From contig NC_071398.1 of the NCBI RefSeq assembly GCF_022682495.2, forward strand, positions 27,159,426-27,223,425: a stretch of DNA of 64,000 nt, in the 5' to 3' direction. Every line of letters begins with the position of its first letter. Within the stretch, counting starts at the first letter, position 1. The position numbers and the translations under genes are program-made. The notes under the pieces are model-generated. The model saw only the letters and a list, made by a program, of their open reading frames with translations, ran no database searches and was not told where the DNA came from. Source of the stretch: Desmodus rotundus (Eukaryota; Chordata; Mammalia; Chiroptera; Phyllostomidae). Positions 12,126-23,100 of this stretch are shown here, one piece after another.

Positions 12126-12235
12126 TCATTATCATTATAACTAACAAGTATGTATTTCTTACCCTATGCCAGTCAATGTGCCAAGGTCCTTGAAAGTATT
12201 ATTTATATCAATCACAGTTTCCATCCATTAGGCTA
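12126..12235 (-). repeat. MIR fragment, antisense
   Basis: CATTATAACTAACAAGTATGTA, CCCTATGCCAGTCAATGTGCC and AAGTATTATTTATATCAATC follow the antisense MIR 3' order. Degraded. Confidence 0.5.
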
Positions 12236-13365
12236 TCAGTCAGAGATTAGATTTTCCCCAAAATCTGTATCCTTTACATAAATATAGGCTCATGAAAGTG
12301 TTTGCAAGTTAAATTTCTGATGATCTCTCCCTCACTCTTTTATCCTCACAAGTAGAAATTTGTTTATAAAACTTTCTAGGGACTTCTCTAGCTTTTAATA
12401 TTCCAGAACCAGGGTCCAGATGACTACATCCCAGATTTTCAAGTTCAATGTCAGTTCTCCACGAAACCTCAGGGTTGGCAGCTCATGAACCTGGACTCCA
12501 TTCATCAAGCATTCAAGCTTGCATGTGTCCAGTCCCATAAAGCTATTCACTTCACTTCCTCCCCACATGCAGCTTTCTAGCCTGCTAGTCATTATCTTTA
12601 ACTTCCAGGCTAACCTTAACCTAAAGACCAGCTCTCTGCTCTCTGAGAAAGAGTATTCATTCTTGGCGTATGATAAAATGCAAGTCCCTCTTTCCCCTGG
12701 TGATGGGTGGCCTCTGTGGCAAGTCCAGGCAGGCTCTTCATAAATATCCATTACAAAGCTCACCCCACCTTGTCAAGGAAAGAAGAGTGAAATAACTCAG
12801 TTCTGAATTTAAAGGAGAGAGCTAATGAGCCCCAGTATATCCCAAGCCAATTGCCCACACTCGTTCCGTAAAAAGACACTTTGCATCTATTATTTGATTT
12901 GCCACACAGTTTAACAGAAAAGTAACTTTATCTATTTTTTCCAATTAGAGGAAGTAATGTTACAATAAATATTTTCTCCTTCTCTGGTATGGTAAATTAA
13001 TGTCTGTCTATTGTTTTTAAATCACAAAATGAGCATTGCTATAGAAATATAAAATGGTACTATTTCATTTTAATCTATTTAATTTTCCATTCTTGAATTA
13101 CATAATGGGGTTAAAACATTGAATAGAATTAATACAGTGAGTATTTAATTAAGCAATAATGAGTTTCTAAATGGATGCTCAAGGAGACTGGCTTTATAGT
13201 TTATGCAAGAATCAGATAATGGTCTTAACAAAGACTATAATAATTGTGTTGAATGTTTTCTATATTTAAAAGTTTTTTTGTGAATTCTCTCAGGAGTAGA
13301 CTTAAACATAATTCAGTTCCTTGATTAGGCTCCACTTTCTTTCAAAGTAAATTCCAAATGTCTTC
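12236..13365. other. Unique, AT-rich intronic sequence
   Basis: No gene recognised. About 12860-13270 is strongly AT-rich with few repeats and several homeodomain-type TAAT/ATTA cores, so it could hold conserved non-coding sequence. Confidence 0.4.
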
Positions 13366-13805
13366 CCCTGGCCCCAAAGGCCCTGCATAATCTGCCCCCA
13401 TCCTCCTCCAGAGTCCACGAGCATTCTCCCCAGCCCTCCCCTGCACTCCAGCCAAGACCACCTGCCCGCTCTTGCACAAATGCACCATACTCCCTTTGCC
13501 ACTGGCTTTTGCACCTGCTGTTCCACATGCCAGGAATTCAGCCTCACTTTCACTCACTGCCTCCTCCTCTTCTGTCAGTTCCCGGGGAGCTCTTCCCTAA
13601 TGACCCTCCCCAGTCTGGGTCAGGTACCCACCCCCTCTCATCATCTCCCTAAGATACAGGCTCTCTGGGAACTATATGTTATTTCTTTCCTAGCACTGAA
13701 CACATTTTTATAATTGTACACACAGCATGTCTGGTTTTTCACTAGTATACCCCTAGAACATACATAACATGCCTGGCATGCAGAAGCCGTCTCACCAAAT
13801 GCGTG
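13366..13805 (+). repeat. L2 LINE fragment
   Basis: Characteristic L2 3' content in the sense direction: GGCCCTGCATAATCTGCCCC, CTTTTGCACCTGCTGTTCC, CTCTTCCCTAATGACC and CATGCCTGGCATGCAGAAG. Decayed, no open frame. Confidence 0.7.
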
Positions 13806-13823
13806 TTGTCCAGCTGGCTGGGA

Positions 13824-13890
13824 GATGGGTGGGTGGATGGTGAGTGAATGATGGATGGGTGGATGGTGGATAGGTAGATGGCAGGTAAAC
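13824..13890 (+). repeat. GGAT/GGGT-type simple repeat
   Basis: An imperfect run of GGTGGATGGTG and GATGGATGGGTG units. Confidence 0.8.
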
Positions 13891-13989
13891 GTGTCTACAT
13901 GTCTACATTACTACATCTAAGGACATGTTAGGGCCACAGTACAAACTTTGAGAATTCCTAGAACAACCCCACTTTCTCATTTCTCTTGC

Positions 13990-14330
13990 GTTTATTTGTT
14001 CACACACTAAAAGTCATTCAGTGCTAGCCCTTTGATGGGTGCTGCAGCCATGACAAAAGGGTTCTTGGGTCAAGCTGCATAAGCCTGTCTCACTTAAACA
14101 TGGCCTACACATTAATTTTACAGATTCATTCACTTACACAGTCACCCTTTCATCTGTCCATCCAGCAGATTTCCACGTGGCTGGCACTGTGCTATGTACT
14201 GGGGATCAGGACTCAATTATCCACCAGTACCATAGACACAGTGTCTAGGGTTCTAACATCAACTTTAAAAGAATTTTTAGGGTCAAGTAAAATTTTAATT
14301 GTTTCCTCACATCAGGGGGAATAAATGAAA
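13990..14330 (-). repeat. L2 LINE fragment, antisense
   Basis: Antisense L2 3' phrases: CATTCACTTACACAGTCA and GGCTGGCACTGTGCTATG, then ACTGGGGATCAGGACTCAA. Confidence 0.55.
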
Positions 14331-14604
14331 TGTTTAAAGCCCATGAAAACATATGATGGTAGAAGGATCCAACAAAGGCAAGCTTGTCTAAGGTTCACAA
14401 AAGTCAATGCAGCCCTGTGAAGATGTCCTGGAGAACAAGAGAGATCAGTCCATTCCCAGCCTTTCTGGAACATTGAGGGAAGTGGCAGAATCAGGTGTCA
14501 GTCAGAGAGCCAGTCCCTGGTAGTCTTTCTCCTGCATAGTTTTATCTTTTCACATTTCCTCTCAGGGCTCGCTTTCGATGCCAGGTTCCACTTCCTATAT
14601 TTAA

Positions 14605-14700
14605 GACCATTCATTTATTCAACAAATATCTACTGAGACCCTTCTGCATACGTAGCATCGTGTGTGGGGCTGGAGATAAAGCCATGTACAAGACAGATGC
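14605..14700 (-). repeat. L2 LINE 3' end, antisense
   Basis: TTCATTTATTCAACAAATAT, then CTGAGACCCTTCTGCATACG, then GGGGCTGGAGATAAAGCC is the antisense L2 3' terminus. Confidence 0.7.
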
Positions 14701-14740
14701 ACATAGAACCTCCAGCTTCCTCAAATCATGATCTGTTCTT

Positions 14741-14966
14741 TTTCTTTATAGACTTTCTTAATTTATTTTTAGAGAGGGGAAGGGAGGGAGAAAGCAAGGG
14801 AGAGAAACATCCATGTGAGAGAGAAACATCAATCAGTTGCCTCTTGTACACACCCCGACCGGGAACCAAACTTGCAATCCAGCCATGTGCCCTGACTGGG
14901 AATTGAACCTGCAACCTTTTGCTTTGCAGAACGATGCCCAGCCAACTGAGCCACACCAGTCAGGGC
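14741..14966 (-). mobile_element. VES-type bat SINE
   Basis: A tRNA-derived SINE on the minus strand. The tRNA-like head (GCCCTGACTGGTGTGGCTCA) is at 14966 and the A/T-rich tail near 14741-14760. The internal RNA polymerase III boxes sit in the head. It is flanked by a 15-bp target duplication with one mismatch: 14726-14740 and 14967-14981 (TCATGATCTGTTCTT and TCATAATCTGTTCTT). Confidence 0.9.
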
Positions 14967-15624
14967 TCATAATCTGTTCTTATAGTGTCTTCATCTCAGC
15001 AACCTGACACTCACCTGCTTTGACAAAGCAATGTCTCACCTAAATATTAGACGTAACATTTCTACCTGACTGGTGATTCCCAGCATCCTCTAGTCTTAGT
15101 ACTCCCTACGCCCAAGTAGTTGTCCACCTGATGTTATAACGTACAAGTGTCAGAACAAGCTACAAGAACTGGTTATGAGCTGAGGCCTGCTGTGATCAGC
15201 AGGGACAGAGAACTAGTCCTCTTGTCTGGACCACAGCAGAGGGTGAAGGACTGGCATAAGGAATGTGGCTCCTGAGTGGGCATGAGCAATAGAATGTGTT
15301 GAAAGCAGAGGTTATTGGAATCCAGGAGACTTGGATCTGGCCTTTGGTTCACTAAACAGCTTTGGATAAACCTCTTCTGTCCTCCCCCCTCTGTACCTAT
15401 ATCTTCATCTGCAATCTGAAAGGAATAGACAGCATATTGCCACCACATCCCCCTCCTGGACACATGGCAGACAGCAGGAGATGGCACAGCCCTCCTTCCT
15501 ACAGGCCCCTCAACACCAGTACACAAGGCTGGCTCTTCCACTGGCAGCTCCTTGTCATCCTTAAACTTGGACTCAATCATGCTTCTCACCCTAAGCTTCA
15601 TATTACAATTATGCCTGCAGATTA

Positions 15625-15795
15625 AGAAAATACTAAATCCCAGGCCTTACCCAAGACCAACTGAATTGGAATAGGACCATAGAACCCAGGTTTTTTTGTT
15701 TTTGTTTTTCTTGGGGGGGTTGGTTAAGTGTTTTTTTTTAAAGCCTGAAGAGATTCTAATGTGCAGGCAGGGCTGAGAACCACCGGTCTAGATTT
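15625..15795 (-). mobile_element. MER5A-like hAT fossil interrupted by a T/G-rich run
   Basis: Parts of a MER5A-type element lie on both sides of a T-rich and G-rich low-complexity run (15691-15740): CCCAGGCCTTACCCAAGACC on the left, then GATTCTAATGTGCAGGCAGG and GCTGAGAACCACCGGTCT on the right. Confidence 0.5.
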
Positions 15796-16059
15796 CCAGC
15801 TTGGGAATTCTATGAGTTTCTGGAGGAGCAGGGCAAGATACAAGAGAGGACTTACTTCGACAAGAATCAGAGGAACTGGGCCAAAATAATTGTCTGCTGG
15901 AGCTGTATCTATGTGACAGGAACCTCCCTGCCCCTCTGCACTCCCGCTACTTTCCATCTGGCGCATGTGCTCTAAGAATTCCCCAGCCCCCCTTGTATGG
16001 AAGCGAAGCAACGCACCCAGGTTCGCCCGAGGTGCAAGAGACAAATTAGTTCCCGGCCC

Positions 16060-16420
16060 CTCTCCACCCCCAAATCATCAAGATTAGGGCTTATGATGAA
16101 TGATTTGCAAGTCAATTAATCAGCCACTGCTTTCGAAACCTCATTTCTCAAATTACGTCTCTTTGAACACAAGGGCTTTTTGACATCGTCTTACTGTCTC
16201 TAGATTCACTTTCTTACTAATTGAAATTCCAAGATATTGCTTCTTCTTGTCAGCTTATTGGTATTACTTGTTTGTGAAATATTTGCAAATGGATTACTAT
16301 TCACCTGTACTGTGTCAGAGGTAAACACCAAAACAATACTTTATGCTTCCATCTATAAGAATGTGCTAATAATAGCTTTTGAAGTTCTCTATCTATAGGA
16401 AAGCCAATTTTTCATTTATT
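16060..16420. other. AT-rich repeat-free block, possible conserved element
   Basis: About 360 bp with no recognisable repeat and several TAAT/ATTA cores (CAAGTCAATTAATCAGCC, CTTACTAATTGAAATTCC). It lies 0.7 kb upstream of the CDH13 exon. Conservation cannot be judged from one sequence. Confidence 0.25.
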
Positions 16421-17091
16421 GATTTATTTTTACTGCACCTACTTGCAACAAGTATTTAAGATGTATTACAATAAAAGCATGGGTACAACAAGGCCTCAAA
16501 CATTTAATCTGTATGTTTCCTTAGAAGATAGCTTTTTAAAGTCACACTCATTGAGTGCAAGGGGTGGAAAGGGGGAAATTGGCTTTCTTCACTGGAGAAC
16601 ATGACACGATTGAGCAGAGGCTCTGGATCAGACCATGGGCGTTCCACTCCAGTCCCTTCACTGATGACCTGTGGCATTTTGGTCATCTGGTCAACCTGTT
16701 TAGGGCAGGTGAGGCTGCAGAATACCAGTAGCAAAACTGTATGATGGCTCAAACTCAGTAGAAGTTTGCTGCTCACTCATCAACAGTTCAGGCAGGTGTT
16801 CCTGGCCACCAGGCTGCTCCTCTCTGTGTTGTGACTCGGGACCCACACCCCCATCCCCCTGTGGCTCAGCCCTCTCCTGGGTCCTGTGGCTGTCTACCTT
16901 CAGGCAGACAGGAGAAGGGCACAGGGAAGAGGCCCCACTGTTCTCCATCACAGTCTTCCTGTCATTATTCATCATGAAATGAGATGATATGGTAATGTAC
17001 CCAATACCAGGCATATGGTTAAAACTTCCATAAATGGTCTTTCTGATTTTTTTTCCAAAATAGTGATAGTACCCATCTGCTTTGTTTGCAG

Positions 17092-17274
17092 TTTCAAGCC
17101 ACAGTGGAGGAAGGAGCCGTGGGAGTCATTGTCAACTTGACAGTGGAGGACAAGGATGACCCCACCACAGGCGCGTGGAGGGCTGCCTACACCATCATCA
17201 ATGGAAACCCTGGCCAGAGCTTCGAAATCCACACCAACCCGCAAACCAACGAGGGGATGCTTTCCGTTGTCAAG
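17092..17274 (+). CDS. CDH13: CDH13 (T-cadherin) coding exon, first half of EC3
   Basis: This exon encodes 61 residues, starting [10 protein letters not shown] and ending EGMLSVVK. They match human T-cadherin residues of about 368-428 essentially without change as I remember that protein. T-cadherin is a GPI-anchored, calcium-binding cell-adhesion protein that lacks the usual cadherin cytoplasmic tail. It acts in neural and vascular guidance and as a receptor for high-molecular-weight adiponectin. The exon covers the start of the third extracellular cadherin repeat and includes an N-glycosylation sequon (NLT). The 183-nt length is the conserved size of the equivalent exon in classical cadherins. 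It is phase 0 at both ends, with acceptor TTTGCAG before 17092 and donor GTGAGG from 17275. The reading frame also runs on beyond the donor, but that part is intron. Probably exon 9 of the gene. Confidence 0.96.
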
Positions 17275-18044
17275 GTGAGGGGGCTCCCAGTGGCTGTTCC
17301 CTCTGCACTCACTCTGAGGGCCCACAGAGGGAGGGGGTCCTGGCCACGCCGCATGGGGAGTGAGAGACTAGTCAGCCCTGGTCTCTCCCTCCTGGGACTA
17401 AAAAGAAAGAGGTTCTTGGCTTACAGGTGTATCCTCACAGTCATAAAACAACCTGTTTGACAGGTTCCAGAAATCTCAGACTTATGTGTTACCTTAAAAA
17501 ATCCCAGCTCCATGTGTTTGATAGTGAATTATCAAAGATATGCAAAAAGTGGAATACCTGAAGGTTTTTAGGGATCTATGCTCCACGTGGGTATTATTAT
17601 ATTTCTTCTTCATCTTTCTCAGCAGAGTCTCAGTTACTCTCTTAGAAGCAGGAGATAATTATGCCCACGGGCTGGTTCTTGGTGTGAAACCGCTGGTGAG
17701 CACCGCTGCCCTTCCTGCCGACCTTCCCTGGTTACAGGCGAACAAGGAGAACCTGTGATAATGAACGTCAAGCCCTGGGCTCCTGCAAGCGCTCCAGAAA
17801 CGCTGGGTGGGAGGGAGGAGGTGGCCAAACACTGGCGTCTCAGTGTTCTGGGAGAAGGATTTTCACACACTTCCACTCTCTGGGAAGTTCTGGAGAGAGC
17901 GCCTGCCGGACCAGGACGTGCATTGGAACAGCTTCTTCTCCAGTGGGTGAAGCCCTCTGCCTCAAAAGCGGAGAGTATTCCTATTAATAGTAATTGTAGC
18001 CGTGGACAAAGCAGGAACACGGCTGCTTACCCCCATCTGCCCTT

Positions 18045-18188
18045 GGCCAAGATACCTAACTATGTGTTCTGTGCCTCAGTTTCCTCATCCATAAAGTGAG
18101 GGTGATAATACCACCCACCTCTTGGGGCTGTTGTGGGGAATTCATGAGCTTAATATGTAAAATCATGTAGAACAATGATGGGCATTTG
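18045..18188 (+). repeat. MIR SINE fragment
   Basis: GTGCCTCAGTTTCCTCATCC, then GGTGATAATACCACCCACCT, then GGGAATTCATGAGCTTAATA follow the sense MIR order. Confidence 0.75.
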
Positions 18189-18189
18189 A

Positions 18190-18716
18190 GCCTGTGTACT
18201 GAGGCTGCTGTAACCAATGACCACAAACTTGGTGACTTAAAAAAACATTTGTTAATGTTTGAATGACTTAAAAAAATTATTCTTACACTTTTGGGGGCCA
18301 AAGCTCCAGAATCAACTTCACAGGGCTCACATTGTAGGACCGGCTCCTTCTGGAGGTGGTACAGGAGGGTCAGCTTCCTTATCTGTTCCAGCTTCTGCAG
18401 CCGCCTTCATTGGTCGGCTCACAGCCCTCCCTGTATCTTCAAAGCCAGCAGCACAGCATCTTTATATATCTCTCTAACTCCGACCCTCTGCTTCCATCAT
18501 CACATCTAGTTCTTCCTTTGACTTTCCCGCCTCCCTCCTTTAAGGGCCTTTGTGATATTGGGCCACCTGGATAATCCAGGGTCATCTCCCCATCGCAAGG
18601 TCCTTAGCTCAGTCATATTGGCAAAGACCCGTTTGCCATGTAAGGTCACATACTCACAGGTTTGTGGGACTAGAATGGTAGGCATACTTGAGGGCCATTA
18701 CTCAAGCTAACACTGG
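18190..18716 (-). mobile_element. MaLR LTR fossil (MLT/MST type), antisense
   Basis: An old ERVL-MaLR long terminal repeat on the minus strand. The + strand shows the typical reversed layout: GGCTGCTGTAACCAATGACC, GTGACTTAAAAAAACATTTG, GCTCCAGAATCAACTTCA, and later GGTCCTTAGCTCAGTCATAT. No coding parts are retained. Degraded, with small internal duplications. Confidence 0.65.
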
Positions 18717-19164
18717 GGCCCTATAAATAACTACACCCACAAAGTTCCACAACACCCTGGGAGGAGAAGCCATCGAGAAGAGAGACCTTGCAGAGCTTCC
18801 AGCTTGCTCCAGAGCATGAGGACTCTGGGTTTTTCCCAAGCCTGGCCTTTTCAGTACCTCATCCAAAATGAACCTCAGATGTTTGCCTGGGAAGAGTAGC
18901 CTCTGGGTCTTCCCAATTCTTCCTGGATGACACAGGCAAAGGCCAAGTTGTTCAGAGATGCTGACACTGCCCTCCTGCACCCACCACTGCAGTTTCAAAG
19001 CCGTGCAAGTCATAAAATAACACAGCCACCCACTGTCCTGCGCAGCTAGCCCTGGGTCTGTGAGAGCCGTCAGGCAGTTTCCAGGCCCGCACCGGAAGAC
19101 AAAGTATGGGTAAATACACACCCCTCCTGGCACGGGTTTGTGTCTGCACAGTGCTCTGTGCTGA
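18717..19164. other. Unique intronic sequence
   Basis: Nothing recognised. A 161-codon minus-strand open frame (19187-18702) crosses the edge of the LTR and the MER5A fragment and looks like chance. Confidence 0.45.
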
Positions 19165-19290
19165 ATGTCAGCATGTAGAAGAATCACCTAGAATACTAGT
19201 TAAGATGCAGGCCACAACACACCATACCTGCTGAATCAGAGCATGAAGGAGAGGTGCCCAGGTGACGCTGGTATTCACAGGGCACAGCCT
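19165..19290 (-). mobile_element. MER5A-like hAT fragment
   Basis: AGAAGAATCACCTAGAATAC, then GTTAAGATGCAGGCCACA, CTGCTGAATCAGAGCATG and CCCAGGTGACGCTGGTATTC follow the MER5A order. Orientation is uncertain. Confidence 0.6.
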
Positions 19291-19560
19291 TGTGGATGAG
19301 CACTGCCACCAGACGAGAAGTTTCCATCTTCCATCCTGGAGAGGAGGTGCTCACGGAGCCTGGCACTTTGCCTGGCCTTCGGTTTTTCTAGTGAGTGGAC
19401 CTCCTGTGCTTCACAGTTAGGGTGGAGACTCCCCTCCTTTCATGAATCCACATGAATCCCTATAAAATCCCTGAGCTCTCCCTGCTTCTTAGCACACTGG
19501 AGTAAGAGCCCCGGAACAGCCTTGTAGAGGCAGGCCTGGCCATGCTCCCCATGCTCTCCA
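19291..19560. other. Unique intronic sequence
   Basis: Nothing recognised. Confidence 0.4.
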
Positions 19561-20110
19561 CTTTGCCAGCAACCTAGTGCATCCATTAGGAATAATTTCA
19601 GCTGCAGGTAACAAACTACCAGGCTGATAGTGGCTGAAATAATAAAGATAATTTAATAATCCCCATAACTAAATTAAGGTAGGACAGTCTAGGATTTGCT
19701 GGCAACTCAAGGTGTCAGAGAGACAGCAGGGGGCAATGAAGATGCTTCTGGCTTTTTCCTCATGAAATGAAATGGCTGCCAAAGCTCCAGGCATCACATC
19801 TTCCCAGTACTGCAGTGCAAGACAGGAAGCAAAGAGGCAACCAAGCAAGTGAGACAGATAGACAGACAAAGGGAGAGAGAGAGAGTGCTGGCTCTTGTGT
19901 GTACCTATCCTCTCATTAGAGAAGAAAATATCTTTTACATGGGTCACCCAGATAGTTTTCCATGACATGTCATTAGCCAGGTGACACATGTCGACCCTCA
20001 GCTGCAAGGAAACCTTTGCAATAAGAGGTGGGCAAGGGATAAGCAGGGTGGGCATGGCCATGGGGCAGCCAGTGCACGTAGTCCCACCCTAACCAGTCAG
20101 CAGCCTGTGC
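19561..20110. repeat. Ancient interspersed repeat, family unassigned
   Basis: The pattern AGCTGCAGGTAACAAACTAC, then GGCTGAAATAATAAAGATAA, then AAATGGCTGCCAAAGCTCC recurs in altered form near 37135-37285 and 60130-60420 in this window, which suggests a dispersed old family. I cannot name it with confidence. Confidence 0.4.
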
Positions 20111-21044
20111 ACTGAAGAACAAGAGGAAGTCTCAATATTGTGTGGTTTGCCAGGGAGTCCTGCCTCCCTACATGATCAAACCCTACTGGTTCTGGCACAT
20201 GAGCACCTGTTTCTTCTTTAAAACCTTCTGGTCAGAAACTCCCTTAGTTGCTTTGTAACCTTATTTCAAAATGTCAGTTACTCTTCCGGCATAATATAAC
20301 CCACCCTGCATCTTAAGTCTGTTTTCTCTTTTGTCCTCAGAGGAGAAGCAAGCATCAAGATAGCAGGCATCCCTGACCCCCAAACCTGTCAGACTTAAAA
20401 ATCACTCTTGGATTCCTTCCAAATCCTCCCTCTTCTAGACAACACACCCCAACTCCCCAACTTCCCATGTGGCCCCACTGTCCCAGCCTTTAAACCCTCC
20501 AGGACAGTGGTCCACACCCTCTTTGGCACTTGATGAAATGTTAGTTGAGTTGAACCTCTGTAACTTTATTTTCAATTTCCTGCCATCCCTCACACAGAGA
20601 CCCTGCGCCAGACAAGTCATGTCAATAGGGTCAGAGGCCCAAGACTACAGAGGGCTTCTTAATCCCAGTGGACCCAGGGCAGGCTCAGAGGGAACTGGAG
20701 CAGAGATCTGATGTTTTACCAGCCCCAGGGGGGTGGCCCAGGGCATCGTACAACCAGAACTGTTACCCACCGTGGTGCACAAATGGAAGTGAGCACTAGA
20801 GAGGTTCTGCTCTCCAGAAAAGCAAGCCAGTCCCTGGCTGTGTGGCCCCCTCCCTCTCTCTGCTCCCCTCTCTTGGTGCCATTGTTCACATCTCGGTTAC
20901 TCTGCAGCCAGCGTTCTGCTCAGGGAATGCGGGCCTGGGAATGAACATGAAAAGCCAGGCAGGAGGGCAGGGGCTCCCCAGCCATTTTGATTCCATTCTT
21001 TTCTCTCACAATCTTAACAGCTTGTTATTGTATCAGACTCCAGA
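20111..21044. other. Unique intronic sequence
   Basis: Nothing recognised in this stretch. Confidence 0.4.
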
Positions 21045-21235
21045 CCAGTCTCTGCCTGAAACAGTCAACATGTGTCGTCTCCTCTAATCTTTACAACAGT
21101 CCTTTGTCATGGGACTTTATTTATGGGAAGGCTAAGAGTCCGAGAGGGGCAGGGATTGCCTATGGTTTTATAAGTTCTATAGTTACTAATGTCAGGGCCA
21201 GGACTTTGACCTTGATCCTCCTTGTATTCGGGAGT
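21045..21235 (-). repeat. MIR fragment, antisense
   Basis: TCTAATCTTTACAACAGTCC, then GAGAGGGGCAGGGATTGCCT, then GTCAGGGCCAGGACTTTGAC follow the antisense MIR order. Degraded. Confidence 0.5.
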
Positions 21236-21986
21236 GAAGATAGTGCTTTCACCCAAGTCCATTGCTTCAGCATGAATAGCAGCCCAAGGCTGGGCAGAGG
21301 ACTGGGTCACAGTCAGAATCACATGTAGAAACCCACCCAGTGTGACAGGCAGTTTACTGTTGCCCCCTCATTGGCCTGGAGAACAGGACAGTCCCACATT
21401 GCATTGGGCTGTCCCAGATGTGGCTATGTGTCTGAAAGAGCCCAGTGGTTTCACCCCACATGTCTCAGCCTTCCAAACTCTTTTCCCTGCATGACCCCTT
21501 ACTGGGAAACTCTCACCTGAGCCTGGAGGCCCTGTGCTTTAGTGCTGTGGAGCCCCCAGTGCTAAGAGCTCATGGCCAGTGAGTGGGAAACATTAGAAAT
21601 GGGCCTTTGGTTTGCCTTTCCCATTGACAGAGGCAGGGACACCATGAAGCTGACGAAGCCAAGGTTTCCCAGTCCCTCATCCACCGGAGCCCCCCTTGGG
21701 TGTGGAGTTGTGGAGTTACGGGTTACAGGTGGGAAGCCTTTTACTGTCAGGTTGCCAGTGAGTGACTGAAAGAGATCTTAGAAGGGAAGCCCCAGATCTC
21801 TGTATCTGTATGTTTCATGCACTTTTTCTTAAAGAGCACCCCCAAACTGCATAAAACTTAGCCCACAAAACCTGGATCCATCCTTAAACATCCACCTGTG
21901 CTCGTGGAATGTCAGGGCAACTTGATACAAAAGCATTTTTTTTTCATGGCACACATGTGTGCTGAGCCCCTCTCTCTGTGTTCCAG

Positions 21987-22240
21987 CCTCTGGACTATGA
22001 GATTTCTGCCTTTCACACCCTGCTGATCAAAGTGGAAAATGAGGACCCGTTGGTACCCGACGTCTCCTATGGCCCCAGCTCCACAGCGACTGTCCACATT
22101 ACTGTGCTGGATGTCAACGAGGGTCCGGTTTTCTACCCCAACCCCATGATGGTGACCAGGCAGGAGAATATCTCTGTGGGCAGCATGCTGTTGACGGTGA
22201 ATGCCACGGACCCTGACTCCCTGCAGCACCAAACCATCAG
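21987..22240 (+). CDS. CDH13: CDH13 (T-cadherin) coding exon, end of EC3 and start of EC4
   Basis: Encodes 84 full codons plus two bases, from [10 protein letters not shown] to QHQTI and the first two bases of an Arg codon. This corresponds to about residues 429-513 of human T-cadherin. It includes the EC3-EC4 calcium-binding linker (LDVNEGP) and the VNATDPD motif of EC4. Two N-glycosylation sequons are visible (NIS and NAT), at positions that are also sequons in human. The acceptor is a pyrimidine-rich tract and TTCCAG ending at 21986. The donor is GTGGGT at 22241, with a better-looking GTGAGT four bases further on. The 254-nt length and 0-to-2 phase fit the cadherin exon pattern. Probably exon 10. 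The next exon (starting YSVYKD in human) was not found in the window. Confidence 0.96.
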
Positions 22241-22589
22241 GTGGGTGAGTGGCTCTGGAGCCGGAGACAGGAGGCAGGCACAAATCGCTTTTCTTTTCTA
22301 GTTACGAAGGCTGGTTGTCAGGAGCAAACCACCATTACATTAAACTTGTTAATGATCTCGGTGAGTGGGAGATATGTGTCATTAGAGTTGGCAGCCAAAG
22401 GCACCAGGGCACAGGACCTGCTAAATGGGGATGCTGCCCCTGCACCTGATTCCCAGCAGCAGATCTGCCCAGGAGGAGAGCGGCTTCAGGGCTGTGTCCC
22501 CAAATGGCCAGAGGTGTCTGTCAGCACCGAGCAGTCCCCAAAGGGAGAGAAAAAGGAGCCACCATCGATGGCCCTGTGAGTCTCAGACA

Positions 22590-22740
22590 CTTGACCTACT
22601 TTATTGTTACCACAGCTTTGTGAGAAGGGCGTTGGTTAACTCCGTGTACAGATAAAGGTCTTAGAAGTCAGAGAGGTTCAGCAACTCACTCAAGACTGCC
22701 CAGATTAGCAGCAGAGGACTCTGGATGAAAACAAGACAAG
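22590..22740 (-). repeat. MIR fragment, antisense
   Basis: TATTGTTACCACAGCTTTGTG, then GTCAGAGAGGTTCAGCAAC, then CAGATTAGCAGCAGAGG follow antisense MIR. Confidence 0.6.
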
Positions 22741-22880
22741 TCTGCAAAGTCTGTGCTCTGCTAAGTTCTGTGGACTCTGATCTGTCAGGGGGAAGGGGAA
22801 GACATTGCCTAGTATTTAGGAATGGACTCTCGGGGTTGGGTTTTCGACTGATGAATGGCAGGCCCCCCCAAAAACTCTTC

Positions 22881-23095
22881 ACCCTGACCAGGTGGCTAAG
22901 GTTGTTGGAGCATCGTCCTGTAACCAAGAGGTTGTGGGTTTGATTCCTGGTCAGGGCACATGCCTAGGTTTCGTGTTCAATCCCCAGTCGGGAAGTGTAT
23001 GGGAGGTGACCAAACTCTCTCTCTCTCTCTCTCTCTGTCTTCCTGTCTCTCTCAAATCAATAAAAATATCCTCAGATAAGGGTTTAAAAATAAAA
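22881..23095 (+). mobile_element. VES-type bat SINE
   Basis: Sense orientation: tRNA-like head ACCCTGACCAGGTGGCTAAG, a GATTCCTGGTCAGGGCACAT box-B region, a (CT)n stretch at 23019-23036, and an A-rich end with AAATAAAATC. Possible short target duplication, AAAACTCTTC at 22871-22880 and AAAATCTTC at 23092-23100. Several head mutations suggest moderate age. Confidence 0.85.
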
Positions 23096-23100
23096 TCTTC

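Larger units (their letters stand above)
1..17091 (+). other. CDH13: CDH13 intron upstream of the first visible exon (3' part)
   Basis: No CDH13 coding exon is recognisable in this stretch. The exon expected before the one at 17092 should encode the end of EC2, and I did not find it. The stretch ends in a usable 3' splice site: a T-rich tract and TTTGCAG finishing at 17091. It holds scattered old repeats (listed separately) and much unique sequence. The intron assignment follows from the + strand cadherin exon at its end. Confidence 0.85.
17275..21986 (+). other. CDH13: CDH13 intron between the two visible exons
   Basis: A 4.7-kb intron with donor GTGAGG at 17275 and acceptor TTCCAG ending at 21986. 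It contains MIR, MaLR LTR and hAT fossils (listed separately). No intervening coding exon is seen. The flanking exons join K to P at residues 428/429 of T-cadherin without a frame break. Confidence 0.9.

Noticed and set aside
14741..14966. tRNA gene-like signal
   Set aside because: The tRNA-like head belongs to a VES SINE with a target duplication. It does not fold as a complete tRNA. The same applies to the other five SINEs.
17275..17460. Continuation of the CDH13 reading frame past the first exon
   Set aside because: A good donor (GTGAGG) marks the exon end, the following sequence leaves cadherin similarity, and the next exon continues the protein exactly.
18702..19187. A 161-codon minus-strand open frame
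   Set aside because: Crosses from unique sequence into a MaLR LTR fossil and a MER5A fragment. No family recognised.
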